Assembly: GCA_003250495.1 (NCBI GenBank)
Contig: QKGH01000388.1
Span: 1 to 47,137, forward strand
Direction of reading: 5' to 3'
Origin: Marinobacterium sp.
Lineage (GTDB): Bacteria; Pseudomonadota; Gammaproteobacteria; Pseudomonadales; Balneatricaceae
Length of the DNA stretch: 47,137 bases
Shown here one piece after another: positions 1 to 8,410 of the stretch. Numbering within the stretch: position 1 is the first letter of the stretch; each line of letters starts with the position of its first letter. The notes under the pieces were generated by a model. The model saw only the letters and a program-made list of their open reading frames with translations, did not search any database and had not been told where the DNA came from. The translations under genes and the position numbers were made by a program.

Positions 1-2
1 TG

Positions 3-164
3 CGCATGATCTGCGTGCACGAGCTGGCCCACCTGAAGGAGCTGGAGCACAACAAGGCGTTTTACAACCTGTGCCAGCACATGGAGCCGGACTATTTCCA
101 GCTCGAACTGGATCTGCGCCTGTGGCTGACCCAGCTCGACCTGGCCGGTACTCTTGAAGGTTAA
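3..164 (+). CDS. YgjP-like M48/DUF45 metallopeptidase, C-terminal part only
   Basis: The window opens inside this gene, and only about the last 53 codons are present, so the start lies outside. The frame reads an HELAH zinc-metallopeptidase motif near its beginning, followed by HNKAFYNLCQHMEPDY and a leucine-rich tail ending at TAA (162-164). The HExxH motif followed by a conserved 'NKAFY..C..M.P.Y' segment is typical of the C-terminus of YgjP/DUF45 metal-dependent hydrolases, which are cytoplasmic proteins of poorly defined role. The two histidines of HELAH would bind zinc with the glutamate as catalytic base; this is known for the fold and not tested here. The frame is too short for the ORF track. 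The gene converges on ydiJ with only 34 bases between the stop codons. Confidence 0.85.
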   Translation, partial: RMICVHELAHLKELEHNKAFYNLCQHMEPDYFQLELDLRLWLTQLDLAGTLEG

Positions 165-180
165 CCCGTGAAGGTTAACG
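156..180. repeat. Short tandem duplication GAAGGTTAAC over a stop codon
   Basis: The 10-mer GAAGGTTAAC occurs at 156-165 and again at 171-180, a period of 15 bases. The first copy contains the stop codon of the upstream peptidase. It looks like a small local duplication that leaves the reading frame intact. No function is claimed. Confidence 0.6.
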
Positions 181-198
181 CGCGCGGTCGGCAGCGCC

Positions 199-3100
199 TC
201 AGCGCTGGCTGACCAGCGCCAGCAACACCTGCACCGGGTGTGGCAGCTGCTGCGCATCCATCCGCTTCACCTGCGAACGGCAGGAGTAACCGGTGGCCAT
301 CAACTGACCGCGGTGGGCCGGATCGTTGACGATCTCGCGCCAGCTCAGGTCGTAGATATCGCGCGAGCGCTGGTAGTTGGCGGTTTCGTGGCCGAAGGTG
401 CCGGCCATACCGCAGCAACCGGCGCTGACCAGCTCCAGTTTTTGTCCCAGCGCCTCGAAGATCGCCTGCCACTGCTTCAACGACGGTGCCGCCGAGGTCT
501 TCTCGGTGCAGTGGGCCAGCAGCTTGTGCACCGGCAGCGGGGCGTCATCGTGCGGCTGCTGCTTTTTCAGCTGTTCCAGGTGCTGGGCCAGCCACTCCTG
601 CACCAGCGCCACCTGCGGCACCTCACCATCGATAAAGTCGGCGTACTCCTGGCGATAGGTCAGCGTCATTGACGGGTCGAGCCCCACCAGCGGCACGCCG
701 CTGGCCTCCAGCGCGCGCAGCATCTCGACGTTACGTCTAGCCGCTTTGCCGAATGCGCCCATGAAACCGTGCACGTGCAGCGGCTTGCCGTTGGGTAGGA
801 ACGGCGCCACGCAGACATAGAAACCGAGGCGGCTGAGCAGATCGATCAGATCCAGTACCAGTTGGGTTTCAAAATAGCTGGTGAAGGCGTCCTGCACGAT
901 CACCACCGCGTTGCGGCGCTGCGCCTCGCTGAGACCGGCGATCAGCGCCGGCGTGGCCCATTCGATGCCGCGCGCGTTCATCCCCTGCTTCAGGCTGTGG
1001 GTGCAGATGGTCGGGCTGTCGACCATGCCGACGAAACGGCGCATCACGGCGCGCAGCAGTGGGTTGCGCATGGCCCAGTTATAGGGCGCCGGGAAGCGCG
1101 CCAGGGCCGGCATCATGAACTCCAGCGCGCCGACCATATAGTCCTTCATCGGGCGCAGGTAGCGGCTGTAGTACAGCTCCAGGAAACGGGCGCGGAAATC
1201 GGGTACGTTGACCTTGATCGGGCACTGGCCGACGCAGGATTTGCACGCCAGGCAGCCCATCATCGCCTCGTGCACCTCGTTGGAGAAGTCGTACTCGCCG
1301 CGCTCGCGCTTGACGGTGTTGACCAGCTTGCGCGGCAGCGACAGCAGCGCCGAGGAGCGGCGCACCTCGCCGGCCTCTTCCACCGGGTTGACGCCGACGT
1401 TGGCCATCAGCCGCAGCCATTCGCGGATCAGCGAGGCGCGCCCCTTCGGCGAGTGCATGCGCTCGCGGGTGCCCTTCCAGCTCGGGCACATCGCATCGTT
1501 GGGGTCGTAGTTGTAGCAGGCGCCGTTGCCGTTACAGTTCATCGCCGAATCGTACTGCTCGCGCACGATGGCGGGGATCTGGCGGTCGTGCTGGCCGCGC
1601 GTCGGCACCGCGTCGATCTTCAGCAGTTCCACACCGTCCAACGCCGGAGTGGCGATCTTGCCCGGGTTCATCTGGTTGCGCGGGTCGAACACGGCCTTGA
1701 TCCGCTGCAGCTGCGGATAGAGCGGGCCGAAAAACGCCGGCGAGTACTCGGAACGTACCCCCTTGCCGTGCTCGCCCCACAGCAGCCCGTGGTACTTCTG
1801 CGTCAGCGCCGCCACACCGTCGGTGATGGTGCGGATCAGGCTCTCCTGCGCCTCGTCCTTCATGTCGATAGCCGGGCGCACATGCAGCACGCCGCAGTCG
1901 ACATGACCGAACATGCCGTAAGCGAGGCCATGACTATCAAGCAGTTGGCGGAACTCCATGATGTAGTCGGCGAGGTTTTCCGGCGGCACGGCGGTGTCCT
2001 CGACGAACGGGATCGGCCGCTTCTGTCCCTTGGCGTTACCGAGCAGCCCTACCGATTTTTTACGCATGCCCCAGATCTTGCCGATCTCGCCGGCACCGAA
2101 CGCCACGGTGTAACCGAAGCTGGCACCGGGGGTGCCGCAGGCGCTGTCCAGGTGGCGGCACAACGCCTCGACCTCAGCGCGCAGCTTGGCTTCATCGTCG
2201 CCGGTGTACTCCACCAGGTTGATGCCGCGGATCTCCGGCTCCCCTTCGCTGTGCGGGAAGTAGCTGGCGACGCTGTCCCAGACGATATCCTCCATCGCCA
2301 GGTTCAGCACCTTGGAATCCACCGTCTCAATCGAGGTCGGGCCCCACTGCATCAGCGCCTGGGCATCGCGCAGCGACGCCTCGAAGCTGTCGTACTTGAT
2401 GTTGACCAGCGCCGAGTGTTTCGGGATCGCCAGCACGTTGAGCTTGGCTTCGGCGATGAACGCCAGCGAGCCCTCCCCGCCGCACAGGATCGAGTTCAGG
2501 TTGAAGCGTCCCTGGGCATCGCGGATATGCGCCAGGTCGTAGCCGGTCAGGCAGCGGTTCAGTTTCGGGAAGGTGCTCTCGATCAGTGCACCGTTGTCGC
2601 GGAACACCGCATCGATGACGCGGTGCGCCTCGCCGATACGGTCGTCGCGCTGCTTGATCTGCTCAAGCTCGACCTCCTCGATCGCCTTGGAGTGCCACAA
2701 CTCGCCGCCGAGCCAGACGCTGGTCAGCTCCAGCACATGGTCGCGGGTCTTGCCGTACATCACCGAGCCCTGACCGCTGGCATCGGTGTTGATCATGCCG
2801 CCGATGGTGGCGCGGTTGCTGGTGGACAGCTCCGGCGCGAAGAACAGCCCGTAGGGTTTCAGCGCCGCGTTCAGCTGGTCCTTGACCACGCCGGCCTGCA
2901 CCCGCACCCAGCGCTCGTCCGGATTGATCTCCAGGATCCGGTTCATATGCTTGGAGATGTCGACGATCAGGCCGTCGGTCAGCGATTGGCCGTTGGTGCC
3001 GGTACCGCCGCCGCGGGCGCTGAGTACGACATCCTTGAACCGCGGCTCCTCGGCCAGCCGGGCGATCCGCACCAGATCCTCGGTGTTGCGCGGGTAGAGC

Positions 3101-3264
3101 ACCCCCTGCGGCAGGATCTGGTAGATGCTGTTGTCGGTGGCGAGTACCACGCGGTTGGCGTAATCGGGGTTCAGGTCGCCCTGGAAGCCGGCGCCCTGCA
3201 GCGCGGCGATGAAATCGAGATAGAGCTGGGCGGTGGTCTGGGTGGCGGAGATAGCTGGAATCAT
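199..3264 (-). CDS. ydiJ: FAD-binding and Fe-S oxidoreductase, YdiJ / D-2-hydroxyglutarate dehydrogenase type
   Basis: This is a large flavin/iron-sulfur dehydrogenase expected to oxidise a D-2-hydroxyacid, D-2-hydroxyglutarate by analogy with E. coli YdiJ, and to pass electrons to a carrier. From MIPAISATQ the protein is about 1021 residues, close to the usual YdiJ length of about 1018. The 26 residues before it in the ORF track are arginine/proline rich and look untranslated. A PCMH-type FAD domain lies at about residues 50-290, with a glycine-rich RGGGTGTNGQS stretch, and a FAD-oxidase C-terminal domain follows. A cysteine-rich segment CNGNGACYNYDPNDAMCP is near residue 575, a ferredoxin-like CLACKSCVGQCP cluster near 670, and a CCG-type GCCGMAGTFGH near 948. 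It is divergent from the LysR gene, which may regulate it. Confidence in the family is high; the exact substrate is inferred. Confidence 0.9.
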   Translation of the reverse strand: MIPAISATQTTAQLYLDFIAALQGAGFQGDLNPDYANRVVLATDNSIYQILPQGVLYPRNTEDLVRIARLAEEPRFKDVVLSARGGGTGTNGQSLTDGLIVDISKHMNRILEINPDERWVRVQAGVVKDQLNAALKPYGLFFAPELSTSNRATIGGMINTDASGQGSVMYGKTRDHVLELTSVWLGGELWHSKAIEEVELEQIKQRDDRIGEAHRVIDAVFRDNGALIESTFPKLNRCLTGYDLAHIRDAQGRFNLNSILCGGEGSLAFIAEAKLNVLAIPKHSALVNIKYDSFEASLRDAQALMQWGPTSIETVDSKVLNLAMEDIVWDSVASYFPHSEGEPEIRGINLVEYTGDDEAKLRAEVEALCRHLDSACGTPGASFGYTVAFGAGEIGKIWGMRKKSVGLLGNAKGQKRPIPFVEDTAVPPENLADYIMEFRQLLDSHGLAYGMFGHVDCGVLHVRPAIDMKDEAQESLIRTITDGVAALTQKYHGLLWGEHGKGVRSEYSPAFFGPLYPQLQRIKAVFDPRNQMNPGKIATPALDGVELLKIDAVPTRGQHDRQIPAIVREQYDSAMNCNGNGACYNYDPNDAMCPSWKGTRERMHSPKGRASLIREWLRLMANVGVNPVEEAGEVRRSSALLSLPRKLVNTVKRERGEYDFSNEVHEAMMGCLACKSCVGQCPIKVNVPDFRARFLELYYSRYLRPMKDYMVGALEFMMPALARFPAPYNWAMRNPLLRAVMRRFVGMVDSPTICTHSLKQGMNARGIEWATPALIAGLSEAQRRNAVVIVQDAFTSYFETQLVLDLIDLLSRLGFYVCVAPFLPNGKPLHVHGFMGAFGKAARRNVEMLRALEASGVPLVGLDPSMTLTYRQEYADFIDGEVPQVALVQEWLAQHLEQLKKQQPHDDAPLPVHKLLAHCTEKTSAAPSLKQWQAIFEALGQKLELVSAGCCGMAGTFGHETANYQRSRDIYDLSWREIVNDPAHRGQLMATGYSCRSQVKRMDAQQLPHPVQVLLALVSQR

Positions 3265-3376
3265 CGGAGTGTCCGTCGCTTGGCGCTGACAGGGGCGGAG
3301 CGGAGCCTGCCAGCCGGTTAAAACCCGGGTATGCGGCGCCATTGCCGCGAATGGCGCCTATGATGCAAAATCGCCA

Positions 3377-3396
3377 TTTATCGTTCAAATGATAAA
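3377..3396. promoter_or_regulatory. Inverted repeat in the ydiJ-lysR divergent promoter region
   Basis: TTTATC and GATAAA flank eight bases (TTTATC-N8-GATAAA) in an AT-rich stretch between the two divergent genes. LysR-type regulators usually bind dyads built on T-N11-A in exactly this position, so it is a reasonable operator candidate for the adjacent LysR protein. A second AT-rich array with two ATTAAT words follows at about 3414-3427. Confidence 0.4.
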
Positions 3397-3527
3397 ATAC
3401 GATCAATTAAACATTAATATTTATTAATAAGCCCGGTGCTAAGCGATCCGTCAGGTTCGATATCTGCCGGCAATATTAACCAGTCCAATATGAATGGCCG
3501 ACCACGGCCCAGGATAAAGCGTCCGCC

Positions 3528-4499
3528 ATGAGCACCCCGATCGGTATCCGCCACCTGCAGGCGTTCCAGGAGGTCGCCGCCAGCGGCAGCTTCACCCGCG
3601 CCGCCGAACATCTGCACCTGACCCAGTCCGCGTTGACCGCCACGGTCAAGCAGCTGGAGAGCTGGTGCGGGCTGACGCTGTTCGACCGCACCACCCGGCG
3701 GGTACTGCTCAGCGCCGAGGGGGAGCGCTTCCTGCCGGTGGCCGAGCGCCTCTGTTCCGACTTCGATACCGCGCTGAACGACCTGCGCGCCCGCGCCATG
3801 CTGCAACAGGGACAGGTCAGCGTCGCCGGCTCGCCATCGGTGGTGACCCGCCTGCTGCCCGGCGCCCTGGCCGCGTTCCGCCGCCAGCACCCCGCCATCC
3901 ACGTGCATATCCAGGACGACAGCGCCGGCAGCCTGGAGCAGCGGGTATTGAACAACGAGGTCGATTTCGCCATCGCCGGTAACCATTCGCAGCAACCGGA
4001 ACTGGAGTACCAGCCGCTGCTGCGCGACCGTTACGGCCTGGTGGTACCGGCCGCGCACCGCTGTGCCGCACTGCCCCATACCGACTGGCAGAGCGTCGAT
4101 GGCGGCGAGCTACTGCTGTTGAGCCGCGATACCGGTATCCGGGCGCAGCTGGAGCGCTTCGTCGGCGCCGGCAGCATCGATCTGCCGCTGGAACAGGCCT
4201 CGATGGAGGCGACCAACCCGGCCGGGCTGGCGGCGCTGATCGATGCCGGGCTGGGCGTCTCGGTACTGCCGGCCCTCGCCGCCGATACCCGCTCCTTTGC
4301 CGGGCTCAGCTTCATCCCGCTGCAGAATCCGCGGCTGGAGCGCGAGATCTGCCTGATCAGCCGCCGTGGCCGCGCCCTGAGCCCCGCCGCCGCGACGCTG
4401 CTGGCCACGGTGCAGGCCTACCTGCACCGGGTGAAGCTGCCGGCCTGGGTCGAACCGGTGGCGCTGGGCGGTGCAACTGAAACATCCCCCGCGTCCTGA
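3528..4499 (+). CDS. LysR-family transcriptional regulator
   Basis: This 323-residue protein has the usual LysR layout. A winged helix-turn-helix occupies residues about 5-65 (RHLQAFQEVAASGSFTRAAE, then LTQSALTATVKQLE and LFDRTTR). A periplasmic-binding-protein-like effector domain runs from about 90 to 300. The length is slightly above the family norm of about 300 because of a short polar tail. The ATG start sits just before the HTH and no better upstream start is visible. It is divergent from ydiJ with about 260 bases between the starts, the classic arrangement in which a LysR protein controls the neighbour and itself. The effector cannot be read from sequence; a 2-hydroxyacid is a guess based on the neighbour only. 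Confidence 0.9.
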   Translation: MSTPIGIRHLQAFQEVAASGSFTRAAEHLHLTQSALTATVKQLESWCGLTLFDRTTRRVLLSAEGERFLPVAERLCSDFDTALNDLRARAMLQQGQVSVAGSPSVVTRLLPGALAAFRRQHPAIHVHIQDDSAGSLEQRVLNNEVDFAIAGNHSQQPELEYQPLLRDRYGLVVPAAHRCAALPHTDWQSVDGGELLLLSRDTGIRAQLERFVGAGSIDLPLEQASMEATNPAGLAALIDAGLGVSVLPALAADTRSFAGLSFIPLQNPRLEREICLISRRGRALSPAAATLLATVQAYLHRVKLPAWVEPVALGGATETSPAS

Positions 4500-4501
4500 C
4501 G

Positions 4502-7500
4502 TCAGTCGCGCTCGAAGCTGTAGATCAGGTCACCACCACTACCCTCGGCGCTGGTTTCGGTCTCCAGCGCCAGACGCTTGCTGAGCTGATAGCGCATCAG
4601 GAAGGTGTTGACCGGGTTGACCAGGCCGATGCCGTACTTGATATAGAGATCCGGCGACAGGTATTTGCCGATATAGAAGGAGGTGTCGTCCGCGGTATCG
4701 CCGGAGGCGAAGCCGATCTCGTCCAGGTTCAGCGACTGGGTCAACTTCTCGGTGATCGTGGTGCCCCCCTTGGCGCCGAGCGACAACGCCAGCTTCATCA
4801 GCATCTGCTGCTCGCCGGACGAGGTGCTGTCCGGTGCGCGGCCCAGCAGCAGGTAGGAGAGGATGCTGTTGTCCGGCAGCGCCGGCGATGAGGTCAGCTC
4901 CAGCTTCGGTTTGCGCAGCGTGCCGCTGACCAGCGCCCCGACGCTGACCTCGTCGACCTCGCGACCGACGCGCAGATCCAGCCCCGGATTGCTCAGCGGT
5001 CCGCCGGTGAAGATCACGTTACCGCGGCTGATGTTCAGGTCCTGGCCGTAGAGGCGGTATTGCCCGCTGACCACTCCGACACTGCCGCTGCCGCGGGCCG
5101 GCCCACTGCCCTGCTGCTGCAGGTTCAACGCGCCGGTCAGCAGGCCGTTGAAGCCGAACGCGTCGACCCGCACCGAATCGCCGAGTACCAAGCGCATATC
5201 GACATCCAGCTCGGGGCCCTTCGCGGCCGCCCCGTCACCACCGCTGTCGACCACCAGGTCGGGCGAGGCGCTGACCGCCCCCTGCTCCAGTTTCGGCGCC
5301 TGGATCAGCGCCTGCGGGATCTTCACCTCGCCGCGCACCCGTACCCGCTGCGGCGACAACGCCAGTTGCAGGTCGGGCGATACCAGCAGCTGGACCTCGC
5401 CGGTGTTGGCCGCTTCGAAACGCTCCCCACCCAGGCTCAGTTCGGCGCTCTGCTGCAGCGGCTTGACCCGCCCCTGCAGCGCCAGGGTGCCGCCACCGGA
5501 GCGGGCGCTGCCGGCCAGGATCATCTCGCCCTCATGGGTCGGGTCGTCGCTCAGGTTCAGGTCGATCTGCTCGACGCGGATACCGGCGCCCGGCAGCTCC
5601 AGATCGCCATTTTCGATCGCTAGGCGCCCCCGTATGGCCGGCCGCGCAACGGAGCCGCCCAGGGTCAGGCGCGCACGGGCGGACCCCTGCTGGATCTGCA
5701 GCTGGGGCAGCAGCAACGCCAGCGGCTGCAGCTGTTCGATCTGCGCATCCAGCGCACCGGACAGGCGTTGCGCCCCCCGCAGCTCCTGCACGTTCAGCGA
5801 GCCGTTAAGGGTGCCCTGTAGTGGCGCCAGTTTCAGCTCGAGCTGTGCCTTGGCGCTGTCCTGGTCACCATTCAGCGTCAGCGCACTGCGCTCCAGGTTC
5901 AGTTCCAGATCGGAGTCCGGCAGCGAAAAACGCGCCTCGGGCAGTGCCACACGGAGATCGTAGCGGCTGTTACTGCCCTCCAGGCGATAGCGGGCAGTGG
6001 CATCGAGCTGTCCCTGCAGTTGGGTCGGGTCGGGGATAAAGGGCTCCAGCAGCGTCAGAGACAGCTGGTCGATATTGGCGCGGGCCTCCAGCGTCCTGTC
6101 ACGGCCGTTGCTGTCGTTAACGCTGCCGCTGGCCTCGATACAGGCCGTACCGCCCAGACTCGCGGCCTGCCAGCACAGCGGCTCGACGTTGAAGCGGTCC
6201 TGGTTGGCGGCCAGGGTGGTAGGCGCCTGCAACTGCCATAGCCCGGCCTGGGGGTGGGACAGATCGAAGCGGGTGACCTGCCCCTCCCAGCCCCAGCGCA
6301 GCGGTGTCTGCTGCAGCTCGCTGTGCAGTTGCCCCTGCGCACGCAGATCGAGCTTGCCCAGTTCGCCGGCATCGCCATCGAGCGCGAGCTGTAGCTGCTG
6401 TTGGTTACCGGCGATGCTGAGCCGGGCGCGGTCGATCGCCTGTCCGCCGGCCACAATCGCGCGGGCATCCAGTTGGATATCGGCGTCGCGCTGCCAGAGC
6501 GGATCGAACTGCAACCGCGCGCTCAAGCGCCCCACCTCGGTCTGTGCATAGCGTAAACCGCTCAGGTTCAGCTCGGCATCGATCGCCGGCAGCGCACGCG
6601 CCCCGCTCAGTTCACCCTTGCCGTCGATACGACCGGCGGCATCGGGCAGCAGGCGCGCCAGGTCGGGCACATTGAGCTGCCACTGCAGCGCCAGTTGCTC
6701 GCCGACGCTGCCGTTGGCCGCCAGCTCGGCACGCCCCCACCCCAGCTGCAGCCGATCGATCTGCAGTGCTGTGCCCTGTACCTGGAGCGACCCGCTGCCA
6801 TGTACCGGCTGCCCCTGCAGCGCGCCGCTCAGCGCTGCGATCTGGATTCGGGTATCGAGCTGCTGGTCGATGCTTCCGGCAACGCTCAGCACAGTATTCA
6901 ACTGGCCGCGCAGCTGGGGCCACTGTACCCCGGGCTGGATCTGCTCGGCCTTTAATAGCAGATCCCAGTTCAGCCGGGGCGCCCAGGCCAGGGTGCCGCT
7001 GATGTCGAGCGTACCGCCCAGGGTGTCGGCCTGTAGCGGCTGCAATCGCAGCCCCTGTAGATCGCCCTGCCCCTGTGCTTTGAGCTGTGTGGCCGGAATC
7101 TCCGTACCGGCGAGCCGGGTATCGAGCTGCCAGCGATAGGCATCGAGGCTGCCCTGTACGCTCAGGCTGCCCTGAGGCGAGCGATATGCCGCGCCATCCT
7201 CCGCCGCGGCCGTAAGCGGGTAGTACAGCGATTGCCACTGCAGTGCCAGGTCCAGGGTGCGTTGGCCCAGCGGATCGTCGAGACGGCCGCGGGCGTTCAG
7301 CCGGGTCTGACCCTGTTGCGGTTGCAAGCTCAGCTGCGCGATCTCGATCCGTTGCGGGGATGCGCTCGCCTGCAACTGCAGGCGGGTGTGCTGTAACTGC
7401 GGCAGGTTGGCGTTGGCGTTCAGGGTCAGTTGCGCCGAGCCCAGATCGCCCCGGGCCTCGAGTTGCGCGTCGGGCTGCATATCCGCCAGCTCGGGCGGCA

Positions 7501-8410
7501 GGGTTGGCAACAGCCGCTGCAGATCGACCTCGCTCAACTGCAGCCGCGCCTGCCACTGCAGAGCGTCGCTCAGCGGCTGTTGCAGGGTGGCGTTCAGCTC
7601 CGCCTTCAGCGCCCCGTCGACCTGTTGCTGCAGCGTCAACTGCGCCAGCTCGCCCCACAGCGTACCCTGCAGCGTTGCAGTGCCACGCAGCGCCAACGGC
7701 TCGCTTGTCTCGGCTTTGGCAACGGTATCCTCGCCACTGTCATATTGAACCTCTTGGACAACAGCGGGCAGGCGCAGCGTCCAGGCGCTGCTCAGGTCGA
7801 GCGGATAGTCGCCTCCAAGGCCGGCGCTCCCGGTCAGGTTCAGTTCCGCGTCAGGGGCTTGCAGCTCAAGCCGCCGCAGTTGCAGCTCGCCACCGCTCAG
7901 CCGTGCACTCAGTTGCGCACCACTTAACTGCTGGCTCGGTTCGCCAGTGTCGGCGGGGTACAGGCTGACGCGGTGCAGCTGCAGGACGCGGAGATCGACG
8001 CTCAATGGCAGGGCGATCTGCTCCGGCAGTTGCAATGGCACGTTATCCGCCGCCGGCTGCGACTCACTGCTGGCGGGCAGGTGCAGGTCGCTATCGCCCA
8101 GTTCCAGCCGATCGATCAGCAGTTCGCCCTGCAGCAGGCGACGTGGCTGCCAGCTCAGGGTTAACGCTTCGCTACGCAGCGACAGCTGCTGTTGACGATA
8201 CTCGATGCCCCGCAGGTTCAGCTCGCCCAGCAACGTGCCGGAAACCTGTTCGATACTGAGCTGCCCCGGCACGAATGCCGTCGCGCGCGCGATCAGCCAG
8301 CGGCTGCCGCCCGTCGTCGCCAGCATCCAGCCCGCCGCTGCGAACAGCAACAGCAGCAGGACCAGCAGCGGCAGCAGCAGATATTTGAAGGTCGCTTTGA
8401 ACGGCTGCAT
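4502..8410 (-). CDS. tamB: Translocation and assembly module protein TamB
   Basis: TamB is an inner-membrane-anchored, periplasm-spanning protein that works with TamA in outer-membrane protein insertion and, in current models, in phospholipid transport to the outer membrane. The 1302-residue product begins with one transmembrane helix (about residues 10-30, LLLPLLVLLLLLFAAAGWML). A very long stretch of repeated beta-strand segments follows, rich in alternating hydrophobic residues and glutamine, as expected for the hydrophobic groove. The C-terminal DUF490/TamB domain (about 950-1302) includes SGTLRKPKLELTSSPALPD and a final YSFERD. Its start codon overlaps the tamA stop as ATGA, so the two are translationally coupled. 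Length and architecture are normal for the family. Confidence 0.95.
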   Translation of the reverse strand: MQPFKATFKYLLLPLLVLLLLLFAAAGWMLATTGGSRWLIARATAFVPGQLSIEQVSGTLLGELNLRGIEYRQQQLSLRSEALTLSWQPRRLLQGELLIDRLELGDSDLHLPASSESQPAADNVPLQLPEQIALPLSVDLRVLQLHRVSLYPADTGEPSQQLSGAQLSARLSGGELQLRRLELQAPDAELNLTGSAGLGGDYPLDLSSAWTLRLPAVVQEVQYDSGEDTVAKAETSEPLALRGTATLQGTLWGELAQLTLQQQVDGALKAELNATLQQPLSDALQWQARLQLSEVDLQRLLPTLPPELADMQPDAQLEARGDLGSAQLTLNANANLPQLQHTRLQLQASASPQRIEIAQLSLQPQQGQTRLNARGRLDDPLGQRTLDLALQWQSLYYPLTAAAEDGAAYRSPQGSLSVQGSLDAYRWQLDTRLAGTEIPATQLKAQGQGDLQGLRLQPLQADTLGGTLDISGTLAWAPRLNWDLLLKAEQIQPGVQWPQLRGQLNTVLSVAGSIDQQLDTRIQIAALSGALQGQPVHGSGSLQVQGTALQIDRLQLGWGRAELAANGSVGEQLALQWQLNVPDLARLLPDAAGRIDGKGELSGARALPAIDAELNLSGLRYAQTEVGRLSARLQFDPLWQRDADIQLDARAIVAGGQAIDRARLSIAGNQQQLQLALDGDAGELGKLDLRAQGQLHSELQQTPLRWGWEGQVTRFDLSHPQAGLWQLQAPTTLAANQDRFNVEPLCWQAASLGGTACIEASGSVNDSNGRDRTLEARANIDQLSLTLLEPFIPDPTQLQGQLDATARYRLEGSNSRYDLRVALPEARFSLPDSDLELNLERSALTLNGDQDSAKAQLELKLAPLQGTLNGSLNVQELRGAQRLSGALDAQIEQLQPLALLLPQLQIQQGSARARLTLGGSVARPAIRGRLAIENGDLELPGAGIRVEQIDLNLSDDPTHEGEMILAGSARSGGGTLALQGRVKPLQQSAELSLGGERFEAANTGEVQLLVSPDLQLALSPQRVRVRGEVKIPQALIQAPKLEQGAVSASPDLVVDSGGDGAAAKGPELDVDMRLVLGDSVRVDAFGFNGLLTGALNLQQQGSGPARGSGSVGVVSGQYRLYGQDLNISRGNVIFTGGPLSNPGLDLRVGREVDEVSVGALVSGTLRKPKLELTSSPALPDNSILSYLLLGRAPDSTSSGEQQMLMKLALSLGAKGGTTITEKLTQSLNLDEIGFASGDTADDTSFYIGKYLSPDLYIKYGIGLVNPVNTFLMRYQLSKRLALETETSAEGSGGDLIYSFERD

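Noticed and set aside
862-3321. 819-residue plus-strand ORF opposite ydiJ
   Set aside because: It is a shadow frame of a well-supported gene in GC-rich DNA. It is rich in Ala, Arg, His, Gln and Val and has no domain motifs.
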